Assembly (NCBI GenBank): GCA_036873135.1
Contig: JAPTYO010000008.1
Span: 38,076,819-38,140,818, forward strand
Source of the DNA: Clarkia xantiana subsp. parviflora
Lineage: Eukaryota > Streptophyta > Magnoliopsida > Myrtales > Onagraceae
DNA length: 64,000 bases
Direction of reading: 5' to 3'
Part shown: piece by piece, positions 21,943 through 31,654 of the stretch
Numbering within the stretch: position 1 is the stretch's first letter
How the letters are laid out: the number at the start of each line of letters is the position of its first letter
Translations under genes and position numbers: made by a program
Notes under the pieces: generated by a model
The model's database searches: none
Told to the model about the DNA's origin: nothing
What the model saw: the letters and a program-made list of their open reading frames with translations, nothing else

Positions 21943-22833
21943 TTAGGCTCTTTCCTCCGACATAGCAGACCCGATCTTCACCTTCCTCTGAGGCCCATCG
22001 ATCTCAACTTCCTTCAAATCCTCCATGGGGGCGGGACGCCCATACTCCTCTCGAGGATCAGCATCAGTCTGAAGGACAGTCATGGCCTCCCTCCTTCTCC
22101 GTCGGGTGGCGTTAACGTAGCATTTCCGCGATGCCACTTGGTCACCCTTGACTTCTCCGACCCCATTGTCAGTCGGGAACTTCATCTTCTGGTGAACCGT
22201 CGAGGCTACTTCCATAAGAGGGTTGATGGTGGTCCTCCCGATAATAGCGTTGTATGCCCCCGCAGACTCCACGACAACGAAATCCACGTTTCGTTTCTCC
22301 ATCTTCCAACCACTACCAAACTCCACCGGTAAGGTAATCATTCCCAGCGGGTAAGAGGTGGAACCAGAGAATCCTACCATCGGGAAGTCCACCTGTGTGA
22401 GGTCCTTCTTCGTCTTTCCCATGGCTTCCAGAGCGTCCATGAAGAGAATATCGGAGGAACTCCCTCCGTCTATCAGGATCCGCTTCATCTCGAATCCGTC
22501 TACGTCCAGGGTCACGACCAGGGCGTCATCGTGAGGGCTATCCACGCCTACTAGATCCTCCGCCGAGAAAGAAATTACCATTTCCTCCTTCAGGGTCCAC
22601 GACCGGGACCTTTTGCCTAGCACCACCGCGGCAGATATGCGAGAAGCGTAGTTCTCCCGGGAAGCAGAGGTATCACCTCCCGCCGCCATTCCTCCGTGGA
22701 TGACGTTGATAGTTCCCCGTCTCTCCTTACGGGCACCTGATCCTGAGGCTTCTTGCTCAACCTTCTTCTTCTTCGGGGATCGGTCACGAGATTTGGAACG
22801 GGATCGTGACCGACTTCTGGAGCGGATCGGCAC
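21943..22833 (-). CDS. Gypsy A protease region
   Basis: 297-codon frame (including the stop) beginning at a GTG inside the polyprotein, so no true start. An Arg/Ser-rich linker is followed by the retropepsin domain. The active site is ILIDGGSSSDILF, the DGGS form seen in Tat/Ogre-type proteases, and the distal part contains AYNAIIGRTTIN. It would cleave the polyprotein in the particle. It is one base out of frame with gag: the join lies in the G-run GGAAGGGGGCGG (about 22840), where one missing G explains the shift. It ends at a TAA with RT continuing in the same frame directly after. Confidence 0.88.
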   Translation of the reverse strand: MPIRSRSRSRSRSKSRDRSPKKKKVEQEASGSGARKERRGTINVIHGGMAAGGDTSASRENYASRISAAVVLGKRSRSWTLKEEMVISFSAEDLVGVDSPHDDALVVTLDVDGFEMKRILIDGGSSSDILFMDALEAMGKTKKDLTQVDFPMVGFSGSTSYPLGMITLPVEFGSGWKMEKRNVDFVVVESAGAYNAIIGRTTINPLMEVASTVHQKMKFPTDNGVGEVKGDQVASRKCYVNATRRRRREAMTVLQTDADPREEYGRPAPMEDLKEVEIDGPQRKVKIGSAMSEERA

Positions 22834-24398
22834 CGCCCCCTTCCGACGAACTCTTTTAGCTTCCCCTTCTGGATCAGCTTCTCAATTTCCTTCTTCAACT
22901 CCCGACAGTTTTCGGTGTCATGGCCATTGGCTCGATGGTAGCGACAGTAACGGTCAGGACGGCCTCCTAGGAATTCGCCTTCTTTCCTCAGGGGGTATCG
23001 AGCGAGACCCTGTCTGTCCATCATAGCTAACACAGAGGTCATCGAGCTATTGATGGGAACAGCCCGACCTTCTCGGTTATCCTTCCTCGGAGGACGCTTG
23101 TCTTCTCTTTTATCGGGACGACCACGTTTCCTACTTCCTTCCGACTTGTCGCTCCCTTTGCGATCATCCGATAGCTTGGACGATAGCTTTCCTCTCCCTG
23201 ATTTCGGGGGATCGAGCTCTCCGGCAGCAATCTTCGACTCCTGGACGTCGATTTGCTGTTTCACCCTCGCTTGCAGGGCCTCCATGCTCCACACAGCCTT
23301 CGCGGCTACGCTGTGCATCAGGTCGGAACCGTACGGAGCGCTCAAGTTCCGCAGGAAAGTACGGATAGTCTCTCCTTCCGAGATTTCTTCATCAATCTCC
23401 GCAGCACTGGCAGTGAACCGTTGGTAGTAGTATGCCAACGATTCATCGGGTCTCTGCACCACCTGGGTCAAGGACCTCACACTCTTCAGAAGACGCCTCC
23501 GACCTTGGTACTGCTTGATGAAGCGATCGTGCATATCAGCCCAGCACGTGATGCATCCTGGCGGGAGGCTGAAGAACCAAGTCATGGCCCTTTCTCCCAG
23601 GGTTATCGGGAACAATGAACAGATGAGGTCGTCGTTCGATGTTCGTCCCATACAGGCCTGGACATGCCTCTGAACATGGCGAACTGGGTCCCCCTCACCA
23701 TCATACTCCTTGATGGTCGGAATACCTAGCCCGGGCGGGGCGACGGTATCTATCAGCCGCGGCACGAAAGGATGGCTGGATCGATCCATTAGCTCCGATG
23801 TCATCTGCTTCTGATCACCCATGCAGATGCTAACGATCTTCACCAGCTGATCGGGGGTGATGGGGCCATTCAGGGGAATGGTCCTATTCTGCACTGGTCC
23901 TGGGCCGACGACCACGAACTTCTCCAGGTGTGCTGGCTCCTTACCCTTGCTCCTGGGCGGAACCTCCTGTTCCTCTGGGTCCACCCTCGGCGGGGGTGGT
24001 GGTAATTCTTCTCGCGGAGGCAACTCCTCCGCCCTCCTGGCGGCCTCTCTTTTGTCCAGCAAGGCCTCCATGACGGCCAAGAACATGGGCATAGCATCTG
24101 CTACTGCCTTGGCCAACTCCGAGTTCGAAGACGACCCTTCTTCCCTTCGCGGGACTCCTTCTTCTCCATGGCCCACCGGGTTCGAGGGAGCCTCATCTTC
24201 CTCCCTACGCGGGACATCCTGCCTGTTCCTCACTGTGTCTCGGACTGAGACCTCATAGCCATCACCCTGCCCCCCTGTCTGGGAAAGAGCGGGGTTCTCA
24301 CCTTGTTCAGCAACACGTTCTGGCAATTGGGAATTCATAGTTCCTGCGGGACGGGAACTGCCAGCCTGAACTTGCTTCTTCTTGCCACCACCGGCCAT
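22617..24398 (-). CDS. Gypsy A Gag
   Basis: 593 codons from the ATG at 24398 (MAGGGKKKQVQ). The open frame extends upstream into the primer site, so this ATG is preferred. The N-terminal third is acidic and Pro/Glu-rich. The capsid-type domain (about residues 230-380) contains RHVQRHVQACMG, AMTWFFSLPPG, FIKQYQGRRRL and TIRTFLRNL, typical of plant retrotransposon gag (UBN2-like). A basic linker and a zinc-knuckle-like CRYHRANGHDTENC follow near residue 490. Gag packages element RNA in cytoplasmic particles. The last 70 or so codons are a frameshifted tail overlapping the protease frame; the ancestral frame continued into protease. Confidence 0.9.
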   Translation of the reverse strand: MAGGGKKKQVQAGSSRPAGTMNSQLPERVAEQGENPALSQTGGQGDGYEVSVRDTVRNRQDVPRREEDEAPSNPVGHGEEGVPRREEGSSSNSELAKAVADAMPMFLAVMEALLDKREAARRAEELPPREELPPPPPRVDPEEQEVPPRSKGKEPAHLEKFVVVGPGPVQNRTIPLNGPITPDQLVKIVSICMGDQKQMTSELMDRSSHPFVPRLIDTVAPPGLGIPTIKEYDGEGDPVRHVQRHVQACMGRTSNDDLICSLFPITLGERAMTWFFSLPPGCITCWADMHDRFIKQYQGRRRLLKSVRSLTQVVQRPDESLAYYYQRFTASAAEIDEEISEGETIRTFLRNLSAPYGSDLMHSVAAKAVWSMEALQARVKQQIDVQESKIAAGELDPPKSGRGKLSSKLSDDRKGSDKSEGSRKRGRPDKREDKRPPRKDNREGRAVPINSSMTSVLAMMDRQGLARYPLRKEGEFLGGRPDRYCRYHRANGHDTENCRELKKEIEKLIQKGKLKEFVGRGRCRSAPEVGHDPVPNLVTDPRRRRRLSKKPQDQVPVRRDGELSTSSTEEWRREVIPLLPGRTTLLAYLPRWC

Positions 24399-24430
24399 TG
24401 ATCTGGTAGAAACTATTTTGACTTTTCGTA

Positions 24431-24452
24431 AGTTTTCCACAGACGGCGCCAA
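24431..24452 (-). other. Primer binding site of gypsy A
   Basis: Directly next to the 5' LTR the minus strand reads TTGGCGCCGTCTGTGGAAAA, a typical Tat-type primer site. The tRNA was not determined. The left-edge gypsy and B have related TTGGCGCCG / TTCGCGCCG sequences at the same place. Confidence 0.8.
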
Positions 24453-25211
24453 TGTTGGATCACGGGCGAAGCTCCGTTACGTCCTTGACGGAAAGCTTTG
24501 GACTCCTGGGCTCCGCGTAATCCTGCAAAAGGGGATGACCTGGGTGGTGACCCAGAATCCCTCTCCGATGCTTAAATGAGTATGTGATCAATGGGTGGTA
24601 AGCAAAAAGTCTAAGCTCGTATTAGATGATGGTTTTCTGAGGTAACTTCCTCCTTTATATAGGAGGGGAAGTTACTCAGTTACCTGTTACTGCGCCTGGC
24701 AGTTTTACCCATGATTCCGTGTATCTCGCCACGATTCCGCATATCTCGGTCGGGATTCCGTATATCTCGCCCCACGCTCCGCGTATCTTACCCGTACTCC
24801 GCGTATCTCGGGCACGCCCTACGTATTTCGGGGGATTTATCTTTATCTCTAACCGTCTCCCACTACTCTATCTAGTAGGCAGGTTTCTCGGTCTTTATCC
24901 TCTGATCACAAGTCCCGACTCCTGTCGAAGACTCCAGAGTTGTCTCATTCTAGATCACCACCCAGGACCTTCAGTCTCTACGGGACAGGTCCAGCCTCTG
25001 CGGGGCTTTATTATCGGGGCTTTTACTAAGGCATATCGGGGCCTACTCAGAGGCTTCTCATCGGGAGCATTCAGCTCATACATCGAGACCACTAAAGTCG
25101 GGATCCTTCGTGCTGGGCCTCTGGGCCTTCTAGGCTTTTCACGAGGCCCACTGGACCTACTCGCCGTCCATTGGCTGTTAACGGGGCTAACGATTACATC
25201 GGAACCCATCA
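24453..25211 (-). repeat. 5' LTR of gypsy A
   Basis: 759 bp, about 99% identical to the 3' LTR (16308-17065). Followed by the TSD GATTC. Confidence 0.92.
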
Positions 25212-25907
25212 GATTCTATCTTTAAGATGTAAATCAATTAACAATATAAATATATATATATATAAAATTTTCGGCCAAATATATATATATATATATATAA
25301 TTATTTTCAAATATATATTTAGGGATAAAATATATAGACAATATATCTTCTTAATCTTTTTAAGTAACCAAATCCTATCAATATATCTTTATCCCTATCT
25401 TTTAGCTAAATATATTGATAGTTTTTATATTTTACTATATAATGTGAATCTTTCCTAATCTTTCCAACTTATAGATATATTGTTAATAAAATTAAAATAT
25501 GGTAACATATATATCTAACCTAGGCCGGCCGAATTTTTCTTTCTTGCACCCTAAGAAATTAAACTTTTTACCTAATAATTCACCTAGGGTTTCGGCCATA
25601 ACACAAAAAATTGGAAAAATTGTCAAATTTTAAGATCAAACACTATTATTATCATGAATCCAAAAAGTGTTTTTGATAAAACTCATCGTGTTCTTGAAGA
25701 TCATGAACATCAAACTTAAATATAAACATGAATTTTCGTTTTTGATCTATAAAAACATGTAAATTCCGAAAATTTTCAGTTTTTAAAGATCAAACATATG
25801 AAATTTGTTTAAAAATTCGGATTACTCATGATGTTCATCATAAAAATTTCGGTTTTTATAAAATTTTCAAGAACATCAGTTTATCAAAATTTCTAGAACT
25901 CCTAACA
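25212..25907 (-). other. Copia C leader, part next to the 5' LTR
   Basis: AT-rich copia leader, continuation of 14936-16307 across the gypsy A insertion. Matches the start of the copia D leader (47880-48600) in inverse orientation. No gene seen. Confidence 0.75.
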
Positions 25908-25923
25908 CAAGCTCTGATACCAC
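25908..25923 (-). other. Copia C primer binding site
   Basis: Minus strand GTGGTATCAGAGCTT immediately after the 5' LTR. TGGTATCAGAGC is the standard primer site for initiator tRNA-Met. Confidence 0.9.
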
Positions 25924-26480
25924 TGTTGGATTACGGGGACGTAATACTACGGAATGCTAAACGTGTATTTGTGGGTAATCTAATTACGCAGCAGAATAAT
26001 GTACACATACCTCAATAGCTTTCCTGCCCAAGAACGTTGTGGAGGGAGTTCTGTTTCTCCGGTCGGAACCCGTACAAGTTCTTCGTGAGAAGAAGTCCTA
26101 CGCGGTATAAGATCCACAGAAAATCCTCTGATCGATTCTTCAACGGGGACAGAACCTCGGACTGAATGCTCGGAAGTAATTTGGCACACCAATGGTGGGG
26201 TTAGGGGGCCGACCGAAATATGCTTGTAGAGAGAAAATGATTTCTCTCAAATCACAACTTTGGAGGAGTTGTGATCAAGGTGTGTTTTGGGAGTGACCCC
26301 AAAACCTCCTTAGTGGGAGGAGGAGAAAATCATCCTCCCTACTATTAGGGTGTCGACCGACTATGCTATGTGGGTAGGAGGCCCAATTTTGGGCCTCCCA
26401 TGTCACATGGGAATTGGGTATGGCCCAATTAGTCCTAATGTGACATTTACCTAATTATCTTAGGTAACCACACATATTAA
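25924..26480 (-). repeat. 5' LTR of copia C, truncated
   Basis: Starts TGTTGGATTACGGGG and aligns with 9223-9822, but its outer end is cut off about 40 bp early, at ACACATATTAA. A perfect inverted repeat begins at the cut. The TSD is therefore lost. Confidence 0.88.
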
Positions 26481-26555
26481 CTAATGAACTCCATCTGTTA
26501 TGCTTTCTTAAGCATCTCATCCAAAGTCCTCTTCTACAGATGGAGTTCATTAGTT
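26479..26555. repeat. 19-bp inverted repeat at LTR break
   Basis: AACTAATGAACTCCATCTG (26479-26497) pairs perfectly with CAGATGGAGTTCATTAGTT (26537-26555), loop 39 bases. A second small hairpin, ATGCTT/AAGCAT, lies in the loop. It sits exactly where the copia C 5' LTR is truncated. Confidence 0.85.
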
Positions 26556-28660
26556 TATGCCATTGCTTGTAAGAACGACTTCTCATTCCCATCAAGCTTA
26601 TTTGTCATCTCTTAAGAACCTTAAAAAAATTCTTCTTGCTAATTACCTCTTAAAAACCCATAATATAATAATAAAACGTAATAAGTATCGATAATCATTA
26701 TTTTTTGCCATAAATTTAAAAATAAGACAATTTGTGAAAAAATAATCTCATACATCTCTGTCAATATGGAAAAATCTTGAAGAAAATTATTCTCGCAAAA
26801 TTTGGGAGCTTTGATAGTTATGACATTAGTTGAGAATATTATGGAGCTTGTCTACAACTTGTGTGGCTAGAACCTCCAGTCTAACATCCTCTAGCTTCGT
26901 GGTCTTCTCCAGCAAGGAAATGATGTACAAGATGTAATTTTTTATCTGTCATCGGTACCCTATCATTCTCAAACTACATGATCAACTTCTCAGGATTTGT
27001 GACCAACTGAACAATGTTTCCTATGTCAATCTGAAAACAAGCCGCATCCACACAATTAGCCAGCCAAAGAGACAACATACTATTATTTTACTATAGTACT
27101 TGCACCACCAGTGAAAAGAGTTTCCAAAAGCACAATAAAAAAAAGGAAAAATAAGTATGTTTCTTCTTCAACTTTGACTGCGTTCTCAAATGAAAATGAC
27201 AATTCAATGGAAACTACACCATCTATCCAATCATCAACTGCGTATCAATCATTGTTTCAATAAAATCATCGTTCCCACTAAATATGGTAGCAGCAGGCGT
27301 AAATCCGAGAATAGAAAGTCTTTTAGTTCATTCCATTGATATGAACATCTTAATTAAACAATGAATCCTCATCATGATCAGCATTTACATAGTGTGGGCA
27401 GTAATTTTGACATCATCACGACCCTTAACAAGCCTAACCCTCTTCTCCGGTTCTTCTGCAATGCTTGCACAGTTTTATCAATAGCTAGGGATGGATAAAT
27501 AGGATGAATAGTTATTAAGGAAGATGGAAGTTGGAAATTTTATTGTCTCAACCCTTACCAACATCGACTTGCAACTCCATTCCAATAAATTTGAGTTTAT
27601 GCTTACTCTAATCACCAATATATGATAACTAATAAGGTAGTGATAAACCTGAATCATCATCATCTATATCTATAGAAGAAAATGAGCAAATGTGTCACCT
27701 AAAACTTGTAACAAGAATGAAATGGCATACTCACAACCATTAATGACTACAAATGCTTTTGGAGATATCAACAGAGATTGATAATCTTGGTTGCATTCAT
27801 CCATGTTTAATAGTTAGTTACTTGCTTGCTTTTCGATTGTTTGTAATCCACTGGAAAATAAAAAATAATTGATAATTATTTTTAACATTGAAGCGGTTGT
27901 GAGCAGGTGAACCAAAAATCAAGTAAAGAAACATGTCATTAGTATTAAAAAAATTCAACCAACGCCATGTGTGCATTTTTTAAACACAAAAATAAAACAA
28001 TGAAAGCATAAACTACAATTGTAAATATAATTTTACTGAATGTACATGAAGATGGAGAAATCATAATCAAAACATGAATAAATGAACTCACCGGAGTCTG
28101 GAAGGATGTTCGTTGTCGTCGTCTAATGGAACGTCCACAGGCCACAAGTCAGTGAGGATTAAAAAACCGTAAATAATCGAAAATATCAATTTGTACATAA
28201 TATAAGATGGAGGGGAAGGGGTACCTATGTGGGTAGTTGGCGGTGAAACCGTCATGTCTATTGCAGGTGTTATCACTCGAGTAGTCGAATCTATGGATTT
28301 GACGGAATTCAGGCGGTAGTGGTGATTATGAAAGAATTGAGATGACAGAGAATGCAACGGGGTGAAGCAATTGGAGAGGATGAACTGGAAGAAGGAATGT
28401 GTAAGGAGAAGGCTATCGAAGAATAAGCGTTAGGAGAAGAAGCAATGGGCAACGAATGTGTACGGTTGGATGGTGGGTGTTGAAGAAGAAGCAATTGACA
28501 ATGATTTTGTACGATTCGGTGGTGGGAAGCGTCTGTTTGCGGTGAATGGTGATGAGCGTTTGGGTATTTTCTTTTGGCAAATCAGTACAGTGGTGCCGGT
28601 TTATGATTGATGATGCATTTTGAGTGTGAGGACATGCCCGACTTTTAATATAGGTATAGA
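26556..28660 (-). other. Helitron body, right part, with possible exon pieces
   Basis: AT-rich Helitron interior. On the minus strand the piece near 26925-26830 reads LLEKTTKLEDVRLEVLATQV followed by VDKLHNILN and a stop. The piece near 27045-26970 reads IDIGNIVQLVTNPEKLIM. These look like fragments of a captured protein-coding gene, but I cannot name it. 27478-27663 and 28088-28357 are unremarkable minus-strand frames with no known domain. No RepHel motif was seen. Confidence 0.35.
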
Positions 28661-28997
28661 TATAGATATAGATATATATAATTTTACATTTTGGTAAATT
28701 CATTTAGTTTCTTTTTTTAATTCATATATTTATAACTTGTATGCTATATATATTGGACAAATAAACAAATCTCTATATGAATTTTCACCCAATTATAAAT
28801 CAATGTCCATTAAGTATTTAAAATTGATTAGTTAAATATCCAATTTTTCGACCAAAATGTTGTCTCAATTATAGTTTTCGTAAAAAAATTGACAGAAAAT
28901 GAGCACATTCCGGTCAATGACATAGATAGGCCCGCGGTGCCTGGAATGTGGCTTTTGAAAGGAAATCAACGTCATTAGATAATCGTGGCCTATAGGC

Positions 28998-29316
28998 ATG
29001 GCATGCCTTGCAAGAGGTGTGGTTGTTTCAGCCATCATCAGAACATTTTCAATGTGGCGGATGCGGTCCTCTCAATTAAAGCAAATTGATGAAATGCTAA
29101 ATCGTATTGATCGTCAACCTATGTTGTGCTCTATTCGGGAAAATTTCAAACCTATATATACCTGTCGCAACAGAGGTTGGGAAACATACTCATTTTGATG
29201 TCATGTTCGAGGATCCAACCTTCAACTCTCCAGGGGGCATGATTCTTCGAAGATTTGGGCAACAAAATCAAGGAGTACCTGCAACAGAACCAAATGAGGC
29301 TCCACCAGTGACTTAA
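28998..29316 (+). pseudogene. Unrecognised small coding remnant
   Basis: Two overlapping plus-strand frames (28998-29198 and 29107-29316) together look like a frameshifted protein piece. The first contains QLKQIDEMLNRIDRQP, the second HFDVMFEDPTFNSPGGMILRRFG and a Pro/Glu-rich end with a stop. I do not recognise the family. It lies between the Helitron end (28660) and the 3' LTR of copia E. It could be an old TE or host fragment. Confidence 0.3.
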
Positions 29317-29444
29317 GCTGATCAGATCTCAGACGATCTCAAGGAGTTCCCCCTCATAGATACTGAACTTGACAGAGATCACGTCTCCCCTTGACTTCAG
29401 CAGTGTTTCTCCAATCAACATGCAGTTTTTTTAAGAGAATCTTT

Positions 29445-29973
29445 TGGTTTCTAGGGGAGAATTAATACGGATCAAAACTTAGGTACATGCTAGGTAAATA
29501 ATTACGGAGCAGAAATGGTGCACATACCTATATTGTGAATGAGGGAGTTCAATACGCACTATGGTCTCCACAGCAAAGCCTCTTCAATCTGGTCACTGGA
29601 TGGATCTCTGTGGTGAATTGTTTGACACAATTCGGCACCTACTTTGTGTAGTATGGGTTTCAGTCGAACCTTATGTGTTTAAGGAGAGGGGATTTCTTTG
29701 TGACTACTTAAAGGGGATAGAATGATCAACCCTAATAAATCCCTAACAACTCTTATTTATAAGAGGAGGTGAGTAAAACCCTTGTTGGGTTATTGCTTAT
29801 TTCGGCCGAACAATTAGTCTAATAGGGTCGGCCCACATGGACCGTGCATGGCCCATGAGGATTTCAACCTGACCCAAAATCCCCTATGAGCCATAACCCA
29901 AATTAGACTTAGCATGTTGGGCTTATATTAGTGGGCTCTTACTATGACGGCCCGTTTACACTAAATGCCAACA
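29445..29973 (-). repeat. 3' LTR of copia E
   Basis: Aligns with 45137-45737 through GGTACATGCTAGGTAA, GGTGCACATACCTAT, GGTCTCCACAGCAAAGCCTC and the terminal ACTAAATGCCAACA. The outer (left) end is degenerate, so the start is approximate. Confidence 0.8.
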
Positions 29974-31087
29974 ACTCCCACTCGCCGGAATGGGAGGATG
30001 CCTATTAATATGTTGTTTCCCAACTTCAATATTTATTCTTTGATCCAATACAGTTTCCGTATTGTTCATACGAGGTTTTCCGTGCAATCGGCAGACACAA
30101 CGGACTCCGCGCTACTCATCGGTTAAGAGTGTTGTAGCATCCGCGGAACGTTGATTCCCAACCAGTTTCTTCTTTGTGCCGCGTTGTACCCCTGGTCAAC
30201 TGTTATTCTCCAATTACCTAGTTTCGCTTAAGGGATACTTCTCCAATGCATCCGTACAAGTATTAAAACCCTTCAACTAATATCCGGCTGGTGGCCACCT
30301 AGTGAATACAAGAGTCGCAAAATTACATATGTGCATGACCATCTCTATTGCTCATATCCTTAATCAAACTCAACCGGTTCCCAAAACATGGTCACTTGGC
30401 ATTTTTGTTCGAGCACTCTGCTCGTACACCTGGGAGCGAACATTGAGCCTAACCTTGGACATGAGCTCCAAGTGGTAAGGGTACTACGGGTGCTGCTTCA
30501 TTCAGCACTCGGGATCAGTCACACGCTCAAGGTGAAGAAGTTTGTGTCCTTCAGAATCTTTGAAGATTTCGTCTAACAAAACAGAGTCTGACCCCTTGAT
30601 CGAACACGGCACACGCAGTATGAAGTGCGCGTCGATAGCATAACCTGAATTTATTTTATATCAGGAGAGGGAATGTCATATGCTATCGTAGATTCTCATC
30701 TAGCCCAGAATGTGGTGGTAGACGAACGGAGTTCGTCACGGCGATCTGCAAAACTTTGATCATTTCGTGTACCCCGAAACCAAATGATTATTTTGCATAA
30801 CCAGGTTTCTCTTTAGAAATACCATGGCTCTTAGCCGGTCTTGATATGACTGGGGTTTCCCTTCCATCAAGACGGCCGTGCCCGTGTGACGTGGCTATGT
30901 CCACATTCGACATATTTTATTAGGAGGTTTTATGCTCTAACGACTAGTTTATAGACCGTACATCTGATGTAATGTTGTCATTATGACGTCGTAAATATCA
31001 TAAACTTAAATAGAAATTTTTTATACAAATATTACTTCAAATCCAAAAATGTTACTGTCACACATTACAAGCCTTTCAAATCCTACG
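29974..31087 (-). other. Copia E 3' region between RNase H and LTR
   Basis: Homologous in layout to 9823-10947 of copia C, sharing GGTGGCCACCTAGTGAA, GACTAGTTTATAGACCG-type and CGCGTCGATAGCA segments. No gene. Confidence 0.7.
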
Positions 31088-31162
31088 CTAACCAAGCAGT
31101 TTTACGTGCTTTTCGAAAATATCCTTGCGTAAGGGTTTAGTCAATGGATCTGCAACCATATT
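31088..31162 (-). pseudogene. Copia E RNase H tail
   Basis: Minus strand reads MVADPLTKPLRKDIFEKHV and KLLG then a stop, the C-terminal end of copia RNase H. It is cut at 31162/31163, where an RNase H in the opposite orientation begins. Confidence 0.85.
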
Positions 31163-31654
31163 TAGGGCAGGAAGTAAGAATTGACCGGTTACAGTGACGC
31201 CGACCATGGTGGCGATCCGAATGATCGTAAATCCACCACAGGAGGAGTCTTTCTCCTTGCTAATGCCGCTATTTTATCGACGAGCAAGAAGCAAATCTGT
31301 GTCGCGCTGTCTACAATGGAATCAGAATTCGTTGCTCTCTCCAAAAACGCACATGAAGTGGTCTGGCTGAAAAAGCTTCTTACTGCACTGCTTGATGTCA
31401 AAGACGGGAGTAAACCCGTCGTGGTATACTCTGACAGTCAGGCAGCTATTGCGGCAGTTAAGAATCCAAAGTATCATAGTAGGACTAAACACATTGATGT
31501 GAAATATTTTTATGCTAAATCTATGGTAGAAGATAATACAATCACTTTAGAATACTTGTCCACTGAAAACATGGTTGCGGACCCATTAACTAAAGCACTA
31601 CACAGGGAGACGTTCGAAAAGCACGTAAAACTGCTTGGATTGCGTATGGTTTAA
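31163..31654 (+). pseudogene. Copia F RNase H domain, partial
   Basis: An open frame of 157 codons (31181-31654) preceded by a few residues with a stop. RNase H of copia type, which removes the RNA strand during reverse transcription. Catalytic positions look intact: SDADHGGDPNDRKSTTGG (first Asp), STMESEFVAL (Glu), VYSDSQAAIAAV (Asp), HSRTKHIDVKYF and ENMVADPLTKAL. The end KLLGLRMV and its stop match the family. The RT upstream is absent, so it is an orphan domain. Confidence 0.88.

Larger units (their letters stand above)
16308..25211 (-). mobile_element. Tat-lineage Ty3/gypsy element A (near complete)
   Basis: 8.9-kb element flanked by a perfect 5-bp TSD, GATTC (16303-16307 and 25212-25216). 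Minus-strand order: 5' LTR, primer site, gag, protease, RT, RNase H, second RNase H, integrase, a 1.7-kb 3' region with two minisatellites and an antisense promoter, polypurine tract, 3' LTR. The order, the second (archaeal-type) RNase H and the DGGS protease site fit the Tat clade. The LTRs (758 and 759 bp) differ at about seven bases and one indel, so insertion is recent. Three single-site lesions break the polyprotein. Confidence 0.92.
9223..26480 (-). mobile_element. Ty1/copia element C (split by gypsy A)
   Basis: On the minus strand: 5' LTR (26480-25924, outer end missing), primer site, about 2 kb of leader interrupted by gypsy A, gag (14911-14312), a spacer without recognised domains, truncated reverse transcriptase plus RNase H (12372-10948), about 1.1 kb of 3' region, polypurine tract, 3' LTR (9822-9223). 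LTR divergence by eye is about 4%. No protease or integrase was recognised. Element D (45817-55699) has the same order and matching spacer sequence. Confidence 0.85.
8003..28660 (-). mobile_element. Helitron split by nested copia C and gypsy A
   Basis: On the minus strand the 5' end is TCTATACCTATATTAAAA (28660 leftward). The 3' end has the hairpin GCGCGTGC-AAC-GCATGCGC followed by AGATCC and CTAG (8006-8003). The host bases are A at 8002 and T at 28661. Without the nested insert (9223-26480) the body is about 3.4 kb (8003-9222 plus 26481-28660). No RepHel protein was recognised, so it is likely non-autonomous. Short stretches may be captured exons. The pairing of the two ends across 20 kb is inferred from orientation and end type. 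Confidence 0.65.

Noticed and set aside
23857..24258. Long plus-strand frames opposite gypsy A gag and pol
   Set aside because: Shadow frames of the minus-strand genes; composition mirrors the coding strand.
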